Shown piece after piece: positions 5,096 to 8,318 of a DNA stretch of 8,318 bases. A program made the position numbers and the translations under genes. The stretch comes from Nitrospiraceae bacterium (GTDB lineage: Bacteria > Nitrospirota > Nitrospiria > Nitrospirales > UBA8639): contig DOFS01000382.1 of NCBI GenBank assembly GCA_003523945.1, positions 1 through 8,318 of the forward strand, written 5' to 3'. The first letter of the stretch is position 1, and every line of letters starts with the position of its first letter. The notes beneath the pieces were generated by a model, which was not told where the DNA came from, ran no database searches, and saw only the letters and a program-made list of their open reading frames with translations.

Positions 5096-6355
5096 ATGCG
5101 TATGCCCTCCAATCGAATGCTCTCCCTTTATTCCTGCATCGGCATCTTGTTTTTCGCTTTGGCTCATCCCCTGTCTGGAGAAGCGACAGAAACTCGACTT
5201 TTCTCGAAAAACGAATCACCCTCATTTCTTCATCTTATCGCGCAAACCTCACCGTCGACTTCGATTAGTAATATCCGCGCTCACCGCCATAAACTCTATA
5301 CCCGGGTTGTGTTAGACCTGACTCGCCCCGTCCATCCACCTCCTCAAGAGCATCGAACGGAGACAACATTTCAATTGGAACTTCCCAATACGCAATTAAC
5401 CAAGGCTACCGTCGCCAAAACTTCGACAGACGTGTTGCCATTGCAATTGGACCTTTCCTCCTCTTCCTCTGGATCCATTCTACTCACCATCCCTACTGAC
5501 GGATGGAAACGATATAAGTGGTATATCCTCAAAAATCCGGCTCGCGTGGTTCTCGATTTATATCCCAGGCCTGAGGGGGCGGTTATCGCCAAAGCGCCAC
5601 CTAGCAGCACGTCGCCCCCCCAACCTTCTCCAGTGATACCCCCGCCACCTCAGCCACCGCCCGCCAAGAAAAAAGATCTGGTGATCGTGATTGATCCGGG
5701 TCACGGAGGAAAGGATCCAGGGGCCTTGGGGCGGAAAGGCACAAGAGAAAAGGATGTCGTTTTACACATTGCGAACCATTTGCGAGACCTGTTCACCAAG
5801 GAAGGCTCCGCGAAAGTCCTCATGACCCGTGAAACGGATGTCTTCGTGGAATTGGAAGACAGGGCGACATTCGCCAATACACACAAAGCAGATCTCTTTA
5901 TTTCGATTCACATCAACTCCCATCCTCAGAGTTCCGTCAAAGGGATGGAACTCTATCATTTTGGTGAAGCCAGCGACCCCCGAGCACTTGCCGTTGCCGC
6001 GCGGGAAAATGGCACTCCTCTTGAAAAAAATGCGGCCCCCTGGCAATTCATTCTTGCCGACAAACTCAACGACAAAAAAATAGACGATTCCCGTGAATTG
6101 GCCTGGACGACCAAAAATTCCCTGGTGAAATTCCTGGATGGCTTTTATAAAATTAAGGATCATGGAATAAAAACAGCTCCATTTTTTGTGCTACGAATGA
6201 CCACCATGCCTGCCATTTTGGCGGAGATTGCCTTTATTTCAAATCCCACTGAGGAAAAACTGTTACAAAGCTCAACCTATCAAAAGCGAGTGGCCGAAGG
6301 CATATTTAACGGACTTCAATCCTATATTACCCCGTTACAAACTGCCGCCCGATAG
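5096..6355 (+). CDS. Exported AMIN-domain N-acetylmuramoyl-L-alanine amidase (AmiB/AmiC type)
   Basis: A 419-residue periplasmic zinc amidase that should cleave the MurNAc-L-Ala bond of peptidoglycan during septum splitting. In order: a signal peptide over roughly residues 1-29 (hydrophobic core SLYSCIGILFFALA, possible cleavage near SGEA); an AMIN targeting domain at about 57-158 with RVVLDL at both ends; a Pro-rich linker at about 168-190; then an Amidase_3 domain to the end. Zinc ligands are H203 in VIDPGHGGKDPGA, E218 in GTREKDVVL and H272 in SIHINSH, and the catalytic Glu is E377 in ILAEIAFISNP. The insert between SIHINSH and that Glu, including an ILADKLND block, corresponds to the region of AmiA/B/C holding the autoinhibitory helix relieved by EnvC- or NlpD-like activators (inference). 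I chose ATG 5096, nine bases after GAGGA; ATG 5087 would add three residues but abuts that site. No activator gene is in the window. Confidence 0.93.
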   Translation: MRMPSNRMLSLYSCIGILFFALAHPLSGEATETRLFSKNESPSFLHLIAQTSPSTSISNIRAHRHKLYTRVVLDLTRPVHPPPQEHRTETTFQLELPNTQLTKATVAKTSTDVLPLQLDLSSSSSGSILLTIPTDGWKRYKWYILKNPARVVLDLYPRPEGAVIAKAPPSSTSPPQPSPVIPPPPQPPPAKKKDLVIVIDPGHGGKDPGALGRKGTREKDVVLHIANHLRDLFTKEGSAKVLMTRETDVFVELEDRATFANTHKADLFISIHINSHPQSSVKGMELYHFGEASDPRALAVAARENGTPLEKNAAPWQFILADKLNDKKIDDSRELAWTTKNSLVKFLDGFYKIKDHGIKTAPFFVLRMTTMPAILAEIAFISNPTEEKLLQSSTYQKRVAEGIFNGLQSYITPLQTAAR

Positions 6356-6503
6356 CCAGGAGTCTCCGGCTTCTTCTTCTTTTGGCTTCTCTGCTTCCGC
6401 AGTTTCCACGACTGTCAGCATATCTACATCTTGATCTCATGATTTTTACGCATAATCTGTGACAACAACAAAGGCCGCATGGCCATCCTCTTCCTCCCGT
6501 TGA
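6356..6503. other. Gap between the amidase gene and truA
   Basis: The 148-base gap holds no convincing plus-strand gene and no terminator with a T-run. CATAAT (6451-6456) is a possible -10 for truA, but the nearest -35-like TTGATC (6431-6436) is only 14 bases away. A small GGCC-GCAT-GGCC hairpin lies at 6473-6484. The leader before truA is pyrimidine-rich and has no Shine-Dalgarno. On the minus strand two short open frames (23 and 28 codons) overlap this gap; I cannot show that they are genes. Confidence 0.5.
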
Positions 6504-7241
6504 ATGATGTCCACCATAAAATTGACGATCGAATATGACGGCACGGCTTACGCCGGGTGGCAACGACAACCTAATCAGCCGACCATCCAAGCCGCAATTG
6601 AAACCGCCCTCACACGCATCACCCAACAACACATTTCTGTCATCGCCGCCGGGCGGACCGACGCAGGCGTCCATGCCCGCGGTCAAGTCGCCAGCTTTCA
6701 ATCCGACAAACCCATTCCCATTCATAAGTGGAGACTCGCGATCAATAGCGCTCTCCCACACGACATTTCTGTGGTATCAAGTGAACAAGTTCCTGAATCG
6801 TTTCATGCTCGCTATAGTGCAAAGGAAAAATTGTATGAATATCGAATCTCCAGACATCCGGCCCGCCCGGCCATTGATCGGAATCGAGTCTGGCACCTAC
6901 CCTATGACCTGGATATCCCGGCCATCCGGCAGGCCATGTCCGGATTGATCGGTTGTCATGACTTCACCTCGTTTCAAGGCCCACGTGCCAGTACATCGGA
7001 TCCCATGTGCGTCGTGTCCCAAGTTTCCCTCAGCTCGGATCTCATGTCCCTGATCATTCAGATTCAGGCCAATCGATTCCTGAAGCAAATGGTTCGGGCG
7101 ATTATTGGCACGCTGACCGAAGTCGGACGACACAAAAGATCTCCGGACTCCATCCAAGATATTCTTCAGGCTAAAGACCGACGGGCTGCAGGAGAAACCG
7201 CTCCTCCCCAAGGGCTTTATCTCCTTCAGGTGTTGTACTAA
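6504..7241 (+). CDS. truA: tRNA pseudouridine(38-40) synthase TruA
   Basis: The 245-residue cytosolic enzyme has the usual TruA length and isomerises uridines 38, 39 and 40 in the anticodon arm of many tRNAs. Family motifs in order: LTIEYDGTAYAGWQRQPN (7-24); AAGRTDAGVHARGQVASF (48-65) with catalytic D53; FHARYSAKEKLYEYRI (100-115) with the conserved Tyr at 111; ANRFLKQMVRAIIGTL (189-204) with the conserved Arg at 191; and ETAPPQGLYL (231-240) at the C-terminus. ATG 6504 is followed at once by a second ATG, so either could be used. No Shine-Dalgarno is visible; a CCTCCC stretch precedes the start instead. It follows the amidase gene on the same strand after 148 bases and may share its transcript or have its own promoter. 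No sign of truncation. Confidence 0.96.
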   Translation: MMSTIKLTIEYDGTAYAGWQRQPNQPTIQAAIETALTRITQQHISVIAAGRTDAGVHARGQVASFQSDKPIPIHKWRLAINSALPHDISVVSSEQVPESFHARYSAKEKLYEYRISRHPARPAIDRNRVWHLPYDLDIPAIRQAMSGLIGCHDFTSFQGPRASTSDPMCVVSQVSLSSDLMSLIIQIQANRFLKQMVRAIIGTLTEVGRHKRSPDSIQDILQAKDRRAAGETAPPQGLYLLQVLY

Positions 7242-7489
7242 ACCCTCATGAAGATATAAAAAACTTCCATAAATCTTGCCGAATGGCCAATTACACTGCT
7301 TGTCGTTTTCGCAAAAGGTCACGGATCGCGCAAGCCATTTGAGATAATTTTTGATTCACTCCCATAGGTAGGTGGCTAGTTATTCCTCAGAAGGCAAAAA
7401 CTAATTCCAAGAAGAGAAACTACTTACGTGGAAATTCCTGGTATACTAAAAAACAGGACTGCAAATTTCCATCTCACTGGATACCTCCT
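7242..7489. other. Intergenic region between truA and the glutamate dehydrogenase gene
   Basis: This 248-base AT-richer gap is the longest in the window. No open frame with coding character, no tRNA-like fold and no strong terminator hairpin with a T-run was seen after truA. The right end carries the candidate dehydrogenase promoter and inverted repeat described separately. The middle may hold upstream regulatory sites, but I recognise none. Confidence 0.6.
7430..7470 (+). promoter_or_regulatory. Candidate -10 within an inverted repeat upstream of glutamate dehydrogenase
   Basis: TATACT (7442-7447) is a good -10 match, 43 bases before ATG 7490, but no good -35 precedes it at normal spacing. 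It lies between the arms of an inverted repeat: GGAAATT (7430-7436) with AATTTCC (7464-7470). An inner CCTG (7437-7440) pairs with CAGG (7454-7457), leaving six unpaired bases on the right arm. A weak -35 plus a flanking dyad suggests control by a DNA-binding regulator (inference). Confidence 0.38.
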
Positions 7490-8318
7490 ATGAACACTGA
7501 CTTTGCTCCAGAGTTTAATCATCCAACATTCCGATTGGCTGTGGCCCAATTTGATCAGGCCGCCCATCATATGAATCTGGACTCAGGCCTGCTCGATCGC
7601 CTCAAAGCCCCTCAACGGTCTCTTTGCGTCAGCATTCCTGTCCGAATGGATAACGGAAAGGTTCAAGTCTTCCGCGGCTATCGAGTCCATCATGATGTAG
7701 CCCGAGGCCCCACAAAAGGCGGCATACGCTACCATCCGGATGTCAGCCTTGGGGAGGTCGCGGCCTTGGCGATGTGGATGACCTGGAAAACGGCGTTAGC
7801 GGGGTTACCATTTGGTGGAGCCAAAGGGGGAGTCGCCGTCAACCCGTCACTTCTTTCACAGGCTGAGTTAGAAGGTATAACCCGACGCTACATTGCAGAA
7901 ATTTTTCCGTTACTGGGACCGGACAAAGATATCCCAGCCCCGGATATCGGCACCAATCAGCAGGTCATGGGATGGGTGATGGATACCTTCAGTCAGCAGG
8001 TAGGATTTACCGTCCGTGGGGTGGTCACGGGCAAACCCCTTTCAATTGGAGGCACCCTGGGCAGGGAAGAAGCAACCGGCCGTGGTGTGGTGGATGTCAC
8101 GTTGGAAGTCCTACGTCATTTTGGACTGCCCACTTCAGACACGACCGTGGTCATTCAAGGATTTGGGAACGTGGGATCCCATACTGCGCGAATTCTTCAT
8201 CAGGAGGGCGTAAAAATTGTGGCTATCAGCGATCAGCTGGGCGGGCTGTATAACCAAAAGGGTCTGGATATCCCAGGGATCCTCTCTCACCTGGAGACGG
8301 AGAAAGCGTCGATTCCTT
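7490..8318 (+). CDS. gdhA: Glutamate dehydrogenase (Glu/Leu/Phe/Val family), 5' part of gene
   Basis: The gene runs off the right edge; 276 residues of an expected 410-450 are visible. It should interconvert glutamate with 2-oxoglutarate and ammonium, linking nitrogen assimilation or amino-acid breakdown to the TCA cycle. Evidence: RGPTKGGIRYHP (72-83) with substrate-binding K76; WMTWKTALAGLPFGGAKGG (96-114) with K100 and the family signature around catalytic K112; PAPDIGT (149-155) with D152; GGTLGREEATGRGV (187-200); and the Rossmann turn GFGNVG (224-229). An acidic D248 ends the next strand (VAISD), which favours NAD over NADP (inference). ATG 7490 is the first sensible start; only a weak GGAT lies upstream and CCTCCT directly precedes the ATG. 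The N-terminal domain resembles the glutamate rather than the shorter leucine dehydrogenase branch. Confidence 0.94.
   Translation, partial: MNTDFAPEFNHPTFRLAVAQFDQAAHHMNLDSGLLDRLKAPQRSLCVSIPVRMDNGKVQVFRGYRVHHDVARGPTKGGIRYHPDVSLGEVAALAMWMTWKTALAGLPFGGAKGGVAVNPSLLSQAELEGITRRYIAEIFPLLGPDKDIPAPDIGTNQQVMGWVMDTFSQQVGFTVRGVVTGKPLSIGGTLGREEATGRGVVDVTLEVLRHFGLPTSDTTVVIQGFGNVGSHTARILHQEGVKIVAISDQLGGLYNQKGLDIPGILSHLETEKASIP

Noticed and set aside
4959..5225. Long N-terminal extension of the NYN protein (open frame to 5225 on the minus strand)
   Set aside because: It would run across the start of the divergent amidase gene; the extra residues look non-coding, and a well-spaced ribosome site supports the GTG at 4958.
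6446..6517. Reverse-strand peptide as a remnant of an ACT domain such as that of homoserine dehydrogenase
   Set aside because: The likeness to the end of an ACT domain rests on about 20 residues and no adjoining domain sequence is found; too short to claim.
6327..6948. Long open frames opposite and out of frame with truA
   Set aside because: They are Arg-, Gly- and Pro-rich shadow frames without ribosome sites; truA itself has every family motif.
7280..7302. TGGCCA...TGCTTG resembling a sigma-54 promoter upstream of the glutamate dehydrogenase gene
   Set aside because: The GG and GC elements are separated by 11 bases instead of the required 10, and the site is nearly 190 bases from the start codon, so it is a near miss.
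7972..8253. 93-residue plus-strand open frame within the glutamate dehydrogenase gene
   Set aside because: It is a shifted frame of a gene whose correct frame carries the dehydrogenase signature and Rossmann motif.

Overview
The window is a compact stretch of bacterial chromosome of roughly 50% GC with short intergenic gaps, none longer than 300 bases. It carries nine recognisable or partly recognisable protein genes and one small unknown gene. The periplasmic-type cell-wall amidase with an AMIN domain points to a bacterium with a Gram-negative style envelope. The mix of families (TreY, CDF exporter, PAP2, TatD, YacP-type NYN protein, AMIN/Amidase_3, TruA, Glu dehydrogenase) would fit a Nitrospirota-like or other deep-branching environmental lineage, but that placement is a low-confidence inference. 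No mobile element, CRISPR array, rRNA or tRNA was seen.

Layout: (1) The 3' part of treY (maltooligosyl trehalose synthase) enters at the left edge. Its stop codon overlaps the start of an 85-residue single-pass membrane protein (ATGA), and a YtxH-family membrane-anchored helical protein with a very strong Shine-Dalgarno follows. The three look like one transcript, ending near a GC-rich hairpin at 1914-1937. (2) A CDF zinc-type exporter (2043-2999) converges on a PAP2 phosphatase on the minus strand (3011-3538). (3) tatD (3647-4429) diverges from PAP2 and overlaps tail to tail by 17 bases with a minus-strand NYN/YacP-type putative RNase (4413-4958). (4) Divergent from the latter is an exported AMIN-Amidase_3 N-acetylmuramoyl-L-alanine amidase (5096-6355), followed by truA (6504-7241). 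(5) After a 248-base gap with a candidate promoter inside an inverted repeat comes the 5' two-thirds of a glutamate dehydrogenase gene, cut by the right edge.

Functionally most of this is housekeeping: tRNA pseudouridylation, peptidoglycan splitting, nucleic-acid processing, metal export and nitrogen assimilation. The one coherent group is the treY cluster, where synthesis of the compatible solute trehalose is linked to two small membrane proteins. The second of these has a soluble region with an 11-residue periodicity resembling LEA-type stress proteins, which suggests an osmotic or desiccation stress unit. This is the most interesting part of the window. I saw no clear evidence of a wholly new multi-gene system.
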